A stretch of 64,000 nucleotides of DNA from Paenalicyclobacillus mengziensis (GTDB lineage Bacteria; Bacillota; Bacilli; Alicyclobacillales; Alicyclobacillaceae): positions 4,192,001-4,256,000 of the forward strand of contig NZ_CP071182.1 of assembly GCF_017298635.1 (NCBI RefSeq), read 5' to 3'. Shown here piece after piece: positions 63,069 to 64,000 of the stretch. Position numbers and translations under genes: made by a program. Each line of letters opens with the position of its first letter. Position 1 is the first letter of the stretch. The notes below the pieces were generated by a model. It saw only the letters and a program-made list of their open reading frames with translations, did not search any database and was not told the origin of the DNA.

Positions 63069-63254
63069 AACAACCTCTCCTCGGTTTGGCGCTCAGGCTC
63101 TGAATTCACCATATCTATTCGAAGATAAAAGAGAGAGCTTATTGCAGACTGCTGCCCTATAACGACACACCCTAAAACGCCCACAAATGAATAATTATGT
63201 ATCTAGGCGAGCAAATTCTTCTCAGACATAAGCCCGCATTCAGGAAGGGCTGAT

Positions 63255-63659
63255 TTACTCTGGTTGTTTGTTTCCGACAGAACGTGCTTCAACGTAAATA
63301 CCATTATGCAACCTCACAGCCACCGCCTTATTCGTGTTAACACTCGGTATGCTGTACACCCTTACTGCATTCCTATCATCCGTTCTCCAGTAGCTCCCTG
63401 AATAGTCGATTGGGTTCGTTCCATGCAAGTTATAGAGCAATTTTCCTACCTTCGATATCTGAGTGGAGGACAAAACGTAATAATTCCTAATGCTTGGTAA
63501 AGTATACGATATCCAATTATGTCCGTCATAAGGCAGTATTTTTGGCGCAGGTGTTACACCGGTAATCGGCGTCAATTTTGTTGGTTCTGACCGACCGCAA
63601 CCAGCCACGATGAACATGCTGGCGACTCCAACGACAATTAGCTTAAGCAAGTTTCTCAT
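63255..63659 (-). CDS. Small lipoprotein of unknown function
   Basis: A 134-residue predicted lipoprotein: MRNLLKLIVVGVASMFIVAG followed by lipobox Cys. The mature part is a small beta-rich domain with ILPYDGHNWISYTLPSI and NAVRVYSIPSVNTNKAVAV. GAGAGGAGA precedes the ATG. No relatives among the other lipoproteins in the window are apparent by eye. Confidence 0.7.
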   Translation of the reverse strand: MRNLLKLIVVGVASMFIVAGCGRSEPTKLTPITGVTPAPKILPYDGHNWISYTLPSIRNYYVLSSTQISKVGKLLYNLHGTNPIDYSGSYWRTDDRNAVRVYSIPSVNTNKAVAVRLHNGIYVEARSVGNKQPE

Positions 63660-64000
63660 TACAAACGTCTCCTCTCAGAACAAAGTCAACCAAAAAATGT
63701 TCCAATGTTAACTCTGACTAAATGAAAATTTAATGAAGGGAGCGAGCTTGAAGTAAAATTGTCTATCTAGTGCGCTTTCTAGTTTTACCGCTTTTAGGAA
63801 TACTGCCCATTTACGCCATAAGCAGCTTGCGTGGCAGACTGCATGAACATACAGTTGTATATCCCTTCTTCTGGTCGGCAAACGCCCCCTTTAAGTCAGG
63901 TAGCCTCTCGGAATTTCATTGTTCTTACTGTCTCAAGGTTCTTCGCCTTAAGGCTTTTTCGTTTGCCCCCAAGTTCCAGATTGGCGCCGCTTAGAACCGA
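63660..64000. other. Window end, no clear gene
   Basis: The last 340 bases hold a plus-strand frame from about 63770 whose product has no family resemblance and no ribosome site. On the minus strand a stretch reads KAKNLETVRTMKFREAT before a stop, which might be the end of a gene beyond the window. I do not assign a feature. Confidence 0.35.

Noticed and set aside
1..64000. CRISPR array or tRNA/rRNA genes
   Set aside because: No regularly spaced repeats and no tRNA or rRNA signature noticed on either strand by eye.

Overview
The window looks like a chromosomal segment of an aerobic, spore-former-type Firmicute, most like Alicyclobacillus or a close relative. The reasons are strong GGAGG-type ribosome sites, frequent TTG and GTG starts, a ForC/ForE (YjgC/YjgD)-type formate dehydrogenase with FdhD, a YodB-like HxlR regulator, many short lipoproteins, and many one-component regulator modules. 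The assignment rests on gene content only; no rRNA or tRNA gene was seen.

Layout. 1-2171: an IS110-family element. 2172-14667: a complete type I Druantia anti-phage island on the minus strand (druA, then druB-druC-druD-druE as an overlapping operon with its own promoter). 14902-21868: a lipoprotein, a TetR/metallo-hydrolase pair sharing an operator motif, a wrecked copper P-type ATPase, a DsrE-like protein, a class II aldolase, and a PadR/MFS efflux pair. 22507-30588: respiratory genes: fdhD with a TRIC channel, formate dehydrogenase (fdhA with DUF1641), cytochrome bd (cydAB) and a DUF2294 protein. The fdhA and cydA leaders carry the same conserved RNA element ending in a terminator hairpin. 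30787-36304: an electrophile/quinone-stress neighbourhood (SDR gene broken by an IS1595 element, WrbA-like protein, DMT exporter, Dabb protein, DJ-1/PfpI protein, thioredoxin) next to a divergent YodB-like regulator. 36420-44507: a second DMT exporter with a divergent ArsR-like regulator, a class A penicillin-binding protein, an operon of threonine-synthase-like enzyme, deformylase-like protein and GntR, a GNAT protein and a CopZ-like protein. 44842-46734: a group II intron sitting just behind a terminator hairpin. 46822-56461: lipoproteins, a nucleotidyltransferase, IS21-like end repeats with a long palindrome, and three Asp-box (BNR) lipoprotein genes, one interrupted by two in-frame stops. 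56656-64000: a retropepsin-like protein, an IS1634-family element, an ArsR/AHSA1 pair with a strong operator, a MarR/epimerase pair, an HXXEE membrane protein and a lipoprotein.

How the genes may work together. Formate would be oxidised by FdhA-DUF1641 to menaquinone and the quinol reoxidised by the neighbouring bd oxidase. The shared leader suggests joint control by one RNA-level signal; I regard this as the most novel observation. Druantia is a recognised defence system, complete here and outside its better-known proteobacterial setting. The rest is a mosaic of small regulator-plus-target modules (TetR, PadR, HxlR, GntR, ArsR, MarR), nearly all with a visible dyad in the target promoter, among several insertion elements and gene relics.
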